Shown: positions 25,917 through 34,395, counted from the first letter of the stretch. The stretch is DNA of 64,000 nt from Streptomyces bottropensis ATCC 25435 (GCF_000383595.1 NZ_KB911581.1:5178496-5242495); one strand, 5' to 3'. The notes: generated by a model from the sequence alone, not told the origin. Translations and numbers: made by a program.

Positions 25917-26813
25917 TCAGCCCTGAGGCAGGTGACCGCCTCGGGTGGCCGAAGGTGCGGCCGACGAGTCAGCCCCAGGCTTTGTTGAGCTGGTTCCCCA
26001 AGCCTTGTTGAGCTGGTTGGTGTAACCCCGGTAACCCGCCCGGTTCGGGTGGAAGGCCTCGGACAGGTTGTTCAGGTCATGGATCCACGGGTTGGAGCCG
26101 CACGCCCCGTGGTCCTCAAACGTGTCGCGCATGTCGACGAACGTGACCGACTGCCGCTCTGCCGCGGCTTTGGTGCCCTCGGCCAGCGCGTCGGCGAAAC
26201 CGTTCAGATAGGTGCGCTTGGCGGCGCTGAAATCAGTCACCGGGCACTTCCCTGTCGAGGAGAGCCCCTGCGGGTAGCCGAGTACGATGATCTTGGCCCG
26301 CGGCGCCCGGGTCTTGATGTCCTTGTACAAACCGGCGAGGTCGGTCACCATCTGCTTCGTGGCGTAGGACGACATCGACGACGTGGACTTCTTGCAGTGG
26401 CTGTCCGTGTTCGCAAGGCAGTCCAGAACCACGGTGCTGAACTGGGCATCATTGCCGCCCACCGTGATGGTGACGATGTCGGTGCCGCCGTTCACGGCGG
26501 ACAACTGCTTCTTGCGCACGTCCGCGATGGTCGCGCCGCTGCAGGAGACGTCCTTGAGCGCGTACTTCGAGTGTGCGGCCTGCCACAGGGCCGGGTAGTT
26601 GAGCCTGCTGCGCTTGCACTTACCGCTGGTGGTCTTGTAGGAACCCGCGCCGACCCCGGAGGCGTACGAATCTCCGAGAGCCACGTACTGCATCTCTCCC
26701 GCGGCCTGGGCGGGAGCGCTCGCCATCGCCGTCAGTCCGCCGAATACCATCACGGCACTCGCGGCAATCGACGTCAGTATCGGGGTTCTGTTCTTCGTCG
26801 TCAGGCTGGTCAT
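25917..26813 (-). CDS. Secreted SGNH/GDSL hydrolase (lipase type) with altered C terminus
   Basis: A 298-residue exported esterase/lipase of the SGNH family. The start is the ATG at 26811-26813 behind GGAGA. The signal peptide is about residues 1-38 (ending APAQAA). Block I GDSYASG has the nucleophile Ser49, block III is VGGNDAQF, and the catalytic Asp/His are in the C-terminal LSEAFHPNRAGYRGY. Six cysteines suggest three disulfides, as in Streptomyces extracellular lipases. The natural end should be NQLNKAWG plus stop. A 23-base tandem duplication (25973-26018) shifts the frame there and adds about 25 Ser/Ala/Pro-rich residues. The catalytic domain is intact, so activity is expected. Confidence 0.9.
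   Translation of the reverse strand: MTSLTTKNRTPILTSIAASAVMVFGGLTAMASAPAQAAGEMQYVALGDSYASGVGAGSYKTTSGKCKRSRLNYPALWQAAHSKYALKDVSCSGATIADVRKKQLSAVNGGTDIVTITVGGNDAQFSTVVLDCLANTDSHCKKSTSSMSSYATKQMVTDLAGLYKDIKTRAPRAKIIVLGYPQGLSSTGKCPVTDFSAAKRTYLNGFADALAEGTKAAAERQSVTFVDMRDTFEDHGACGSNPWIHDLNNLSEAFHPNRAGYRGYTNQLNKAWGTSSTKPGADSSAAPSATRGGHLPQG
25973..26018. repeat. 23-bp tandem duplication at the end of the SGNH gene
   Basis: Units 25973-25995 and 25996-26018 differ at two positions. On the coding strand each reads AACCAGCTCAACAA, then a GCC/GCT-TGGGG end. In the distal unit the original TGA follows TGGGGC, but 23 is not a multiple of three, so that stop is now out of frame. Confidence 0.85.
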
Positions 26814-26966
26814 GCTGGTCTCCGACTTCTGTGTGGGGGTGGGTTGCGCGGTCATGTTGAAGCGGACCATCGGCCTCGTCGCCGACCTGATACGTCGGCG
26901 ACGAGGCCAGATGCATTCTGTCTGGCGGAAGGCCGGACCTGGCCGGCCTGTCGGCATCGTGCTCGG

Positions 26967-27172
26967 CTGGAGATCGTCCTGGTGGAGGACGGCGCCCGAG
27001 GAGTGGAATCCGTCCCCGGCGTCCGGGTGGACGAGGCGCCGGGCAGCGGTGACGACGGGATCGTGGGCCTCGTGGCGGATTCGCCCTACCGCACCCGCCT
27101 GGTCGTCACGGCCGACCCCGAACTGCGAGGCTGATGACCGAACTGGGCGCGGAGGTCACCGGCCCACGGACC
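26967..27172 (+). pseudogene. NYN/PIN-like domain protein, C-terminal fragment
   Basis: The frame reads LEIVLVEDGARGVESVPGVR, DEAPGSGDDGIVGLVADSP and TRLVVTADPELR up to a stop at 27134. The likely continuation (RLMTELGAEVTGPR) is in the next frame. This is the C-terminal half of a small actinobacterial family with a PIN/NYN nuclease-like fold (the GSGDD acidic cluster and VTADxELR are typical). The N-terminal half is missing and the 3' end overlaps the end of the dacB remnant. It cannot be functional. Confidence 0.55.
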
Positions 27173-28557
27173 GGGGGCCACCGGCCCAGCAGCCGTTCAC
27201 GGTCGCGGCGAGGCCGTCCATCGCGTCCCTGATGGCGCTGTTGCTGGCCGTGGAGCCGTTCTCCACGAAGGAGAAGACCTTCCACCGGCCGTCCTTGCCC
27301 TGGGTCAGGCCGCTCAGTGCGATGGCGCCGGTGAGGGTGCCGGTCTTCGCGTGCACCTTGCCCACGGCGCACTTCGAGTTCGCGTCGTCGAAGCGGCCGA
27401 ACTCCGTGCCGAGCGTGCTGCCAGTCTCCCCCGAGACCGGGAGGCCTTCACGGATCGAGATCAGCTGGTGCTCGTAGCGCTTCTCCGTCAACAGGTCGAG
27501 GATCTCCGCCAGAGTCCGGGCCGGGATGCGGGTGTCACGGGAGAGGCCGCTCCCGTCGTACATCTCGAAGTTCTCCAGCGACACCCCGTACTGCCGGCTC
27601 AGCACATCGCGTACGACCGCCGTGCCGCCCTCGAACGTGGCGGGCTGCCCGGCGCGCAGCGCGGTCATCCGCAGCAGGGTCTCGGCGGTGTTGCTGTCGC
27701 TGGGCTTGAGCATGTGGTGGACGATGTCCGACGGCTTGGCGGACATGTGGCGGGTCACCAGTACGTCGGTGATCTTCGCCGTCCGGCGTGTGATCTCGGC
27801 GTCCACGGTGATGCCGTAGGTGGCGAGTTGCTCGGCGAAGGCCTGTCCGGCGTCGACGGAGGTGTCGTTGACGGCGTGTCCGTCGACGACGAGGGCGCGG
27901 ACCGGAGCGATGTCGCCGGGGAGGTAATCGGCCTTCCAGCCGCGCGCCAGGGTCGGTTCGGGCAAGAGGCTGTCGTCCACGGCGACCTTCACCCTGGTGC
28001 CCGCGGCCTTCAGCCTGACCGCCGCGTCCTTGGCCATCGCGGCGAGGTCCGCGCTGGTCAGGGTCCGGTCGCCGCCGCCGACGACGAGGGTGAGGGTGCC
28101 GTGGCCGTAGACAACCCGCGTCTCGAACTGGTGGTCCGGGCCGAGCACCGTCAGGGCTGCGGTCGCGGTGGCGAGCTTGGTGTTGGATGCCGGCATCAGC
28201 CTCGGCGTCCAGCACCACGCCGCTGACGTTGGCGCCCAGGCGCTCGTCGATGACGCGGGTGTCGAGGTTCGCGGCGATCGCCCGGTCGGCGGAGTCGAGG
28301 CCTTCGTCAGTGTCCGTGGTTCGGACGGCTCTGGCCGTACCACCGCGCTCGTGAGGGGGTGTCGCGATGGTGTTCCCGTCGGCGGCGAAGGCCGACGGGC
28401 CGACGAGCGCCGCCGACGCGACGGACACGGCCATGGCCAGTGTCAGGGCGCGGCGGGCGCCCACACCGAATTCTCGTACCGGGTGGCTGTCCGGGGCCGG
28501 GTCGGGCGCGCTCACAAGCAGTCCTGCGCGGCGTTTCGATGTTACGAGGGGTATCAC
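27156..28557 (-). pseudogene. dacB: D-alanyl-D-alanine carboxypeptidase (PBP4/DacB type), broken near its active site
   Basis: The 5' part, from an ATG at 28555-28557, has a signal sequence (ALTLAMAVSVASAALVGPSAFAA) and reads to LGANVSGVVLDAEA. Then, at about 28195, the match jumps to another frame: LMPASNTKLATATAAL, containing the SxxK motif. That frame continues through the SxN motif (KPSDSNTAETLLRM) and the KTG motif (HAKTGTLTGA) to a stop at 27156. In relatives about 8-10 residues of loop separate the two halves, so a short out-of-frame deletion just before the nucleophile serine is likely. PBP4-type enzymes trim peptidoglycan stem peptides outside the membrane. Apart from the shift, the gene looks complete. 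Confidence 0.8.
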
Positions 28558-28653
28558 AGTTCTCCTGGTGAGATGCCGGTATCAGAACCTGATTCCGCCA
28601 TGTCCCTGCCAGCGGACGGGACCGCTTTGCTCGGATCTTCTCGTTGGGTTCTT

Positions 28654-28731
28654 GATCTTGCTGGGCAACACAGTCGCCGCAGGGGTCTGTGCGGCGCCAT
28701 CGGGGGTTTTACGGACCGGGTACGGATCCCC
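28654..28731 (-). repeat. Dispersed 80-bp element, copy B
   Basis: In minus-strand sense it begins GGGGATCCGTACCCGGTCCG, continues TAAAACCCCCGATGGCGCCG and ends GCGGCGACTGTGTT then CCCAGCAAGATC. A perfect 7-bp hairpin (GCCCGGC, 6-base loop, GCCGGGC; 28737-28756) precedes it. Copy E at 60.76 kb has the same stem at the same place with a different loop. It stands about 100 bases upstream of the dacB start, in dacB's sense orientation, and faces copy C. Confidence 0.7.
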
Positions 28732-28855
28732 TCGTGGCCCGGCGGCTCGGCCGGGCGCTGACGCCCCAGGTCCTCACTCGTTGTCGTCCCCGCTCGGCGA
28801 CGCGGCTGCCGGCCCAGAAAGACGGGCTGTCTCAATCCGCGGGAGCGGTACGTCA

Positions 28856-28935
28856 GGGGATCCGTACCCGGTCCGTAGAACCACCGATGGCATCGCGTCG
28901 GCCCCCGCGGCGACTCTGTTGCCCAGCAGGAGCCC
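28856..28935 (+). repeat. Dispersed 80-bp element, copy C
   Basis: The plus-strand sense copy begins GGGGATCCGTACCCGGTCCG and ends GCGGCGACTCTGTT then GCCCAGCAGGAGCCC. It forms an inverted pair with copy B, 125 bases away. It is upstream of the nodB scar (29200) and the GT87 gene. Confidence 0.7.
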
Positions 28936-29199
28936 GCATACCTCCGCACACGGGCGGATCGCCCTTGCGGTGGACGTGAGCAGGGCGCCTTCGCGACGCG
29001 GAGCAGATGGTCCCAGGCGAGTCCGTCGGGCGTGCGGAAGGTTCGGCCCCGGCCAGGGCCGGACCGGCGGGCGGCTACCACCGCGAGCGAACGCCCCGCA
29101 CTGCGAGCTGAGGCGACCGCATACGAGCCCTTGAGGGCCATGCGGTCACCGCCTCGCTCCTGCGAGCGGTCGGTGGTCTGGCCATCCGTACGAGCACGA

Positions 29200-29368
29200 G
29201 AGAGCAGCCGGATCCCCGGCAGCCATTCGACCCCAGGAAAGGACCGTGGTGGTGGACACCGTCACGACAGCCGGGCCTCAGGACGGCCCGACCGACCGCC
29301 CGTCATCCAGCGCCTGCGAGGTGCGCGGCGCGGAGGACGGCGGCCGTGCATCTGCCTGACGTTCGACG
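29200..29368 (+). pseudogene. Duplicated 5' end of the nodB-like gene, broken
   Basis: Bases 29200-29368 closely match 62730-62902, which cover the leader and the first 39 codons of the NodB-like deacetylase gene. Here the start is GTG for ATG, a base is missing before the TFDDG motif (the frame then stops), and similarity ends within that motif. It is therefore a non-functional fragment. Its ribosome-binding site (AGGAAAGGA) is preserved. A GT87 glycosyltransferase gene follows where a NodC-type gene follows the intact copy. Confidence 0.85.
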
Positions 29369-29416
29369 GCACGCCCTCCCTGAGTCTTCCCTTCCCCCGC
29401 CACCACTGGAGTCGTC

Positions 29417-31018
29417 ATGCCACAGCGGTTGAACCCCGCGCTCCCAGATCCAGTAAATACGGCGGCGGAGACCGAAGTTGTCGCCGTTGCGTATCCGGTC
29501 TCAGACGCGATGCCGCGTGCCGACGTACCGAGGAGCGCCCTGTGGTTGCGGTGCTCGGGAGGGACTTGGGAAAGCCTGTACTGGCAGGCATGTGCGGGCT
29601 TCGCGCTCCTGCTGGGGGTGGTCACGACGCTTGCCACACACCGGGTGTGGGGTGTCTGCGCCGCGGCCGGATACACCAGTGCGGCGGTGCTGGCCCGTCG
29701 GGCGCCGAACGCGTGGGGCCGGGGCAGCGCCATGGCCGCAGTGGCGGGAACGGTACTCGTGCCGCTGGCGCTGCTGATGCTGCTGAGGACAGCCCAGTCC
29801 GAAGTCGGCGTCGTAGAACGCTCCGCCGACCTGCTGCTGAGCAACGGCACACCCTACGCCTCGAATCCCGCCGACGTGGACGACTTCAATCCATATCTGC
29901 CCGGGATGGCAGTCTTCGGCTTGCCACGGGCGTTGTTGGGCGACATCCCGCTCGCCGATGCCCGGCTCTGGTTCGCTGCGGTCTTCCTCACGGCCATGGC
30001 CTTGGCCGCCCGGTACGTGAGGGACGTTCCCGAGAAACACCCGCGGGAGGGCCTCGGCCCGACGCCGTCGGGCAGCGCCGCGCTGCTGCTCGCGGGGTTC
30101 CCGGCCGTGGCTCTGCCCCTTGTGGTGGGCGGTGTCGATCTGCCGGTGATCGGACTGATGTGCCTGGGGCTGGCGCTCGCCGGCCGGGCCGGATCGGGGG
30201 CGGCGGCCGGGGCGGCCATGGGGGCCGCAGCGGCGCTGAAGTGGACCGCTTGGCCGCTGCTCGCAGTGGGTCTGGCCTTGATCATGGCAACGTCAGGTCG
30301 CCGGGCAGCGCTGCGGGCCGCCGGTACGGCCCTGCTCGTGTCCGCCGTCGCAGTGGTGCCCTCCATGCTCGTGGACCCGCGCGCATTCGTCGAGCACGTG
30401 CTGCTCTTTCCGCTCGGCGCGGCTGGTACCGGCTCCCCGGCGACCAGCCCGCTGCCCGGATACCTGCTCGCTACCTACGTGCCGGGAGGGCGGGGCATCG
30501 CCGTCGGGGCGCTGGTGGCGAGCGCCGTCGCCCTGGCAGTCTCACTGCAGGTGCGACCTCCGCGCACTGTCACAGCTGCCGCCGACCGGCTGGCGCTCGG
30601 CCTCGGCCTGGCCATGTGCCTGATGCCCGCCACCCGCTTCGGCTACCTCGTCTACCCCCTGGTGTTCGTCGCATGGTTCCGCCAAGGGCGGGGGGCACGC
30701 GTCGCAGGCCCCGGCCGAGCCGCAGAAGCAACCGGACAAAAGGAGAGAACCGACGATGTCCCAGTCGACGGAGCGCGAGGCGTGGCCGTGTGCGCGGACG
30801 GGCGCTGCACGTGCGAACAGGCACCTTGCCGTAGTTGCCGCGCTGGCTGCTGCTGCGCTGATCGCAGCACAATTCCTTGCCGCGGGCCAGGAATGTCCGC
30901 GGACCACAGGGCCGCAGCGATCAGCGGCAATCGAGGAACAAACCGGTCCGTAGCGGACCCTTTCCGCGCCATGGCCGTTCCTCTGCCCCGCGAGCTGGAC
31001 AGGGGCGGTCGAGTATGA
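29417..31018 (+). CDS. GT87-type polyprenyl-phosphate-dependent membrane glycosyltransferase
   Basis: An integral membrane protein with about ten hydrophobic segments between residues 55 and 430. The first lumenal loop (LLSNGTPYASNPADVDDFNPYLPGMAVFG) has the acidic, aromatic pattern of GT87/GT-C glycosyltransferases, which move mannose or another sugar from polyprenyl phosphate on the outer face of the membrane. GGRxAALRAAG basic loops face the cytoplasm. The ATG at 29417 follows TGGAG. The last 80 or so residues, after WFRQGRGARVAG, are Cys/Arg-rich and unlike the family. They overlap a small membrane-protein gene in another frame, so the true end may have been lost through a frameshift. The stop overlaps the response-regulator start. 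Confidence 0.75.
   Translation: MPQRLNPALPDPVNTAAETEVVAVAYPVSDAMPRADVPRSALWLRCSGGTWESLYWQACAGFALLLGVVTTLATHRVWGVCAAAGYTSAAVLARRAPNAWGRGSAMAAVAGTVLVPLALLMLLRTAQSEVGVVERSADLLLSNGTPYASNPADVDDFNPYLPGMAVFGLPRALLGDIPLADARLWFAAVFLTAMALAARYVRDVPEKHPREGLGPTPSGSAALLLAGFPAVALPLVVGGVDLPVIGLMCLGLALAGRAGSGAAAGAAMGAAAALKWTAWPLLAVGLALIMATSGRRAALRAAGTALLVSAVAVVPSMLVDPRAFVEHVLLFPLGAAGTGSPATSPLPGYLLATYVPGGRGIAVGALVASAVALAVSLQVRPPRTVTAAADRLALGLGLAMCLMPATRFGYLVYPLVFVAWFRQGRGARVAGPGRAAEATGQKERTDDVPVDGARGVAVCADGRCTCEQAPCRSCRAGCCCADRSTIPCRGPGMSADHRAAAISGNRGTNRSVADPFRAMAVPLPRELDRGGRV
30756..30953 (+). CDS. Small single-span membrane protein
   Basis: A 65-residue product with a basic N terminus and one hydrophobic segment (LAVVAALAAAALIAAQFLAAG, about residues 24-44). 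It has an excellent ribosome-binding site (AAAGGAGAG, eight bases before the ATG). It lies wholly inside the atypical 3' part of the GT87 frame, in a different frame. One of the two readings must therefore be a by-product. The strong ribosome-binding site and sensible hydrophobicity favour this one. The function is unknown; it may be a small partner of the GT87 enzyme. Confidence 0.5.
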   Translation: MSQSTEREAWPCARTGAARANRHLAVVAALAAAALIAAQFLAAGQECPRTTGPQRSAAIEEQTGP

Positions 31019-31704
31019 GGACCGGCGTGGTTCGCGTCGTCATCGTCGACGACCAGGACTTGGTGCGCTCGGGCTTCGCCGCGCTGCTGTCCGCGGAGAG
31101 TGACATAGACGTGGTGGGGGAGGCACCTGACGGCAAGCGAGGCATCGAGGTGTCCCGCAGCACGCACCCCGACGTGGTGCTGATGGACATACGGATGCCC
31201 GGGATGAACGGGCTTGAGGCCGCCCGGCAGCTGCTCGCTCCGCCGCCGGGAGTGGTGCACCGTCCGAAGGTGCTCATGCTCACCACCTTCGACCTCGACG
31301 ACTACGTCTACGAAGCGCTGGACGCCGGAGTCAGCGGATTCCTCCTCAAGGACGCCCCGGTCGCCGAACTCCGCCAGGCGATCCGGGTGATCGCCGCCGG
31401 TCACGCACAGCTCGCCCCTTCCGTCACCCGCCGTCTCATCGAGGAGGTCACCCGACGCCGCCCCAGCCGACGCCCGGACGCCCGACTGCGGATCAACGGT
31501 CTCACTCCGCGGGAGACGGAGGTCCTGCGACTGGTCGCGCGGGGCCTGTCGAACACCGAGATCGCCGAGTCACTTGTCGTGACGGAACAGACCATCAAGT
31601 CGCACATGACCCGCGTCCTGGCAAAACTGTGCGCCCGGGACCGAGCCCAACTGGTCATCGCGGCTTACGAGTCGGGGCTCGTCAGATCCGACGGGCAGTT
31701 CTGA
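31015..31704 (+). CDS. NarL/LuxR-type response regulator (orphan)
   Basis: A 229-residue two-component regulator. The receiver domain is about residues 5-125, with the acidic pair in VDDQD, phospho-acceptor Asp58 (VVLMDIRMPGMNG), the Thr of LTTFD and Lys of LLKDAP. The LuxR helix-turn-helix is about 160-220 (LTPRETEVLRLVARGLSNTEIAESLVVTEQTIKSHMTRVLAKL). The ATG overlaps the stop of the GT87 frame (ATGA); a GTG four codons on is an alternative. No histidine kinase is adjacent, so the partner must be elsewhere or lost. Such regulators usually act with DesK/NarX-type kinases on envelope or metabolic stress. Confidence 0.92.
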   Translation: MRTGVVRVVIVDDQDLVRSGFAALLSAESDIDVVGEAPDGKRGIEVSRSTHPDVVLMDIRMPGMNGLEAARQLLAPPPGVVHRPKVLMLTTFDLDDYVYEALDAGVSGFLLKDAPVAELRQAIRVIAAGHAQLAPSVTRRLIEEVTRRRPSRRPDARLRINGLTPRETEVLRLVARGLSNTEIAESLVVTEQTIKSHMTRVLAKLCARDRAQLVIAAYESGLVRSDGQF

Positions 31705-31779
31705 CCGGACGGCGCACAGCACAGCTCCACCCAACTCGGTGCAGTCCGGAGCCCTCCACCGATTCCGGAGGTTCGGCTC

Positions 31780-32105
31780 TTCAAGCGTGCAGTGTGCGGC
31801 GGGTGAGAAGACCGCGGTGATCGCGAAGGACCTGCGGGTGAGTGTGGGGTCGGTGGAGCGCCGGCGTCGGCGTGGGACGGAGCGCGGCCGGGTCCCGGGC
31901 GCGGGCCCCGTGCCAAGCTCACCGACGCCGACCGCGTCATGGCCACCGTCCTCTACCTGCGCGAACTCTGCACCCAAGCCGCCCTCGGCGAACTGTTCGC
32001 CGTGGACCGAGGAACGATGACCAGGACCATGCAAGGAGCCCCGCCCCCTCCCTCGCCTTCCTGGCCAGGAAAACCGAAGCACCGACAGAGAACAACCCAG
32101 CGTGT
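31780..32105 (+). mobile_element. Fragments of two transposases
   Basis: The first piece (about 31795-31875, GEKTAVIAKDLRVSVGSVERRRR) is the helix-turn-helix start of an IS630-like transposase. The second (about 31910-32030, LTDADRVMATVLYLRELCTQAALGELFAVDRGTMTR) is the N-terminal region of an IS5/DDE-type transposase of streptomycetes. No catalytic residues remain and the frames do not connect. This is a scar between the response regulator and the phosphoesterase. Confidence 0.65.
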
Positions 32106-32204
32106 TGATCCTTTGCGAGCCCGTAGTTGATGAAGAACTCGCGAGGACACTACTCACTCTCGCTCAGGGCTTCTTGACGATACGTCAGCGAAATCTGACG
32201 GACC

Positions 32205-33563
32205 TCATGCCTGCTTCGACGCCAGCTCCACCACCGTGATGTCCGACGGTGCCCCGACCCGCACCGGTGGTCCCCACGCGCCCGCGCCACGGCTGACGTA
32301 GAGCTGGGTGTCGCCGTAGCGCTCCAGGCCCGCGAGAGTGGGGTTGGTTGCGTCGGCGACGTACGTCATCGGCCACAGCTGGCCGCCGTGGGTGTGGCCG
32401 GAGAGCTGGAGGTCGACGCCGTAGTCGACGGCTTCGTGGATCTGGACGGGCTGGTGGGCCATGAGCACCACGGTCCGCGAGGTGTCCCGGTCCCCGAGCG
32501 CCTTGGCGTAGTCAGGGCCCTGGCCCTCGTCCTCACCGTCGAGGTCGTTCACACCGGCAAGGTCGAAATACGGCAGCTCGCGGCGGTCGTTCTCCAGCGG
32601 GGTCAGGCCCAGCCGCCGTACCTCCTCGACCCACTGCTCGGCTCCGGAGATGTACTCGTGGTTGCCGGTGACGAAGTAGCTGCCGTGGCGCGCCTTCAGT
32701 CCGGCGAGCGGCGCCGCCGCCGGACCGAGGTCGTCCACGTCGCCGTCGACCAGGTCGCCGACCACCGCGATCAGGTCGGGCTGCGTCGAGTTGATCGTGT
32801 CGACGACCTTCTGCGCGAAGCCCCGGCCCAGCAGCGGCGAGAGGTGGATGTCGCTGACCACCGCGATCCGGAAACCGTGGGCCGCGCGCGGGAGCTTCGC
32901 CAGCGGCACGGTGACCCGCTTGATTTTTGGCCCGCGTACGACGCCGTAGGTGCCGTAGCCGACGGTCCCTACAGCGGCGGCGGCGACTGCGCCGCCGACG
33001 ACACGGGAGACGAAGAGGCGGCGGGTGGGGTCGGCCGGTGCGGGCGAGGAGGGGGGCTCCGTCGCCGCGGGCGGAGCCGGCTGTCCGGGCTCGGCGGAAG
33101 CCGGCTCGGTGGCCGCGGCCGGAGCGGTCGTGGGCTCGGCGGGCTCGGCGGACTCCGCGGACTGTGCGCCCGCCGGGACCGTCTCCGGTTCGAGCTCGCG
33201 CACCACCGGCACCGGCCGCTCCGCGGGAGCAGGGGCGGCGCGCCGCGCCACCAGGCGGCGTACGAGTGGCCGTACGAGCTCCCCCGCCAGCAGGGCCAGC
33301 AGCAGGTACAGCGAGAGGGCGAGCCACATGAAGCCCGGCCAGGTCAGGGTCTGCTGCAGCCAGAAGGGGGCGCTGGCGAGCTCGGCCGCGAAACCGGCGA
33401 CCATCAACACCGGCCCGGCGATGAGCACCGCCGTGCCCACGCGTCTGGCGAGGCCCGGCCCGCGTGTCGTGTCGCGCACCAGGCGACGCCAGGCGTACCA
33501 GTGCAGAGCCCCGATGGCGCCCAGCACCAGCAGGGCGACAAGGGCGAAGACAATGATCATCAC
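32205..33563 (-). CDS. Membrane-anchored metallophosphoesterase
   Basis: A 452-residue protein. There are four N-terminal membrane segments (about residues 2-20, 43-63, 72-95, and a further one near 190-210), an Ala/Pro/Glu-rich linker (about 115-180), and then a calcineurin-type phosphoesterase domain. All metal-binding motifs are present: VVSDIHLSP, VVGDLVDGD, TGNHEY, AHQP and GHTHGGQ. A twin-Arg-like RRLFVSRVVGG precedes the fourth membrane segment, so the catalytic domain is probably outside. Relatives (YkuE/YaeI type) act on lipid-linked or UDP-sugar phosphates. It follows a small membrane-protein gene on the same strand by 13 bases, so the two are probably co-transcribed. Confidence 0.93.
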   Translation of the reverse strand: MMIIVFALVALLVLGAIGALHWYAWRRLVRDTTRGPGLARRVGTAVLIAGPVLMVAGFAAELASAPFWLQQTLTWPGFMWLALSLYLLLALLAGELVRPLVRRLVARRAAPAPAERPVPVVRELEPETVPAGAQSAESAEPAEPTTAPAAATEPASAEPGQPAPPAATEPPSSPAPADPTRRLFVSRVVGGAVAAAAVGTVGYGTYGVVRGPKIKRVTVPLAKLPRAAHGFRIAVVSDIHLSPLLGRGFAQKVVDTINSTQPDLIAVVGDLVDGDVDDLGPAAAPLAGLKARHGSYFVTGNHEYISGAEQWVEEVRRLGLTPLENDRRELPYFDLAGVNDLDGEDEGQGPDYAKALGDRDTSRTVVLMAHQPVQIHEAVDYGVDLQLSGHTHGGQLWPMTYVADATNPTLAGLERYGDTQLYVSRGAGAWGPPVRVGAPSDITVVELASKQA

Positions 33564-33576
33564 GTTGTACTCCCGA

Positions 33577-33759
33577 TCACACGGTCCGGCGAAGTGCGCG
33601 CACTCCGCGCACCCCTATGACCCCGATGGCCGTCCCCAGAGCAAAGGAGACGACGGTGAGCGTCAGACGCACCCAGAAGTACGCCGTCGGATCGCCCGCG
33701 TCGTCGAACGCGAGCCCGCTGCCGTCCTGCCACAGGTTCAAGGGGCGGCTGAGCTTCAT
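33577..33759 (-). CDS. Small membrane protein upstream of the phosphoesterase
   Basis: A 60-residue product with one strong transmembrane segment (YFWVRLTLTVVSFALGTAIGVIGV, about residues 27-50) and a short basic tail (RGVRALRRTV). It ends 13 bases before the phosphoesterase gene, on the same strand. Small proteins with this build and position recur in streptomycete genomes. The function is unknown, perhaps membrane targeting or partner of the phosphoesterase. Confidence 0.7.
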   Translation of the reverse strand: MKLSRPLNLWQDGSGLAFDDAGDPTAYFWVRLTLTVVSFALGTAIGVIGVRGVRALRRTV

Positions 33760-33924
33760 GCGCTCAGTATCGCCGCCGCCGGCAGTGTCCTCGCACCGGG
33801 GTGCGACCCGGCCGGCTCCAGCTACGGATGGGAGACCTCATCCAGGTCGAGAAGTCAGCCACGCTGCGGCAGAACCACAGCGAACTTGGCTGCCGGTGAA
33901 CCTCTTTCATCCTGTCTTCCCGGG

Positions 33925-34395
33925 GTGAACGAGGCTGCTCAGGGTGGTGTGATGTGACGAAGCCCCTCGTCGTTGGTGTGGCGATCTCAGTCAACACGCC
34001 GACGGCCGGGGGGGCTTCGTTGGTTTCGTATCCTTCCACGCTCGATGTATCGCACGAACTGGTTGAGCACGTTTCCCGGCTCATTTACACGCGAAGGCGT
34101 GAACAGGGCGCCCGGCGGAGGAAGTTGGGCTGTTTCCAGCAGGCTCTGCTCGCCCTGGTCCACCTGCGCAGGAACGCGACCCGGGCCCAGCTCGGCGCCG
34201 GCTTCGGCGTCTCGGAAGCAACGGCCTGGCGGTACGTGGACGAGACCATCAGCGTTCTCGCAGCCTGGGCACCAGGCCTGCGGGATGGCCTGGCCGGTCG
34301 GGGCGAGGACGACTTCGTGGTCGTGGACGGCGCCCTCATCTCCACCGACCGCGTCGCGGCCGACGAGCCGTACCACTCCTGGGCATGCCTCGCGC
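33925..34395 (+). mobile_element. IS5-type transposase, N-terminal half
   Basis: The frame reads VSYPSTLDVSHELVEHVSRLIYTRRREQ, RRRKLGCFQQALLALVHLRRNATRAQLGAGFGVSEATAWRYVDETI, and DDFVVVDGALISTDRVAADEPYHS. This is the helix-turn-helix and first catalytic strand (the DGALI Asp) of a well-known streptomycete IS5-group transposase. The rest is lost after about 34395, at the junction with the methyltransferase gene. No in-frame stop occurs before the break, so the truncation may be recent. Confidence 0.85.

Larger units (their letters stand above)
28558..29199. other. Non-coding stretch carrying the inverted pair of dispersed elements
   Basis: Element copies B and C lie here in opposite orientation. 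Between and beside them no coding frame with a recognisable family was found. From 28936 to 29199 nothing is identifiable on either strand. Confidence 0.5.

Noticed and set aside
28554..29141. 195-codon leftward frame across the inverted element pair
   Set aside because: Its central part is only the translation of the two element copies; neither end resembles a protein family.
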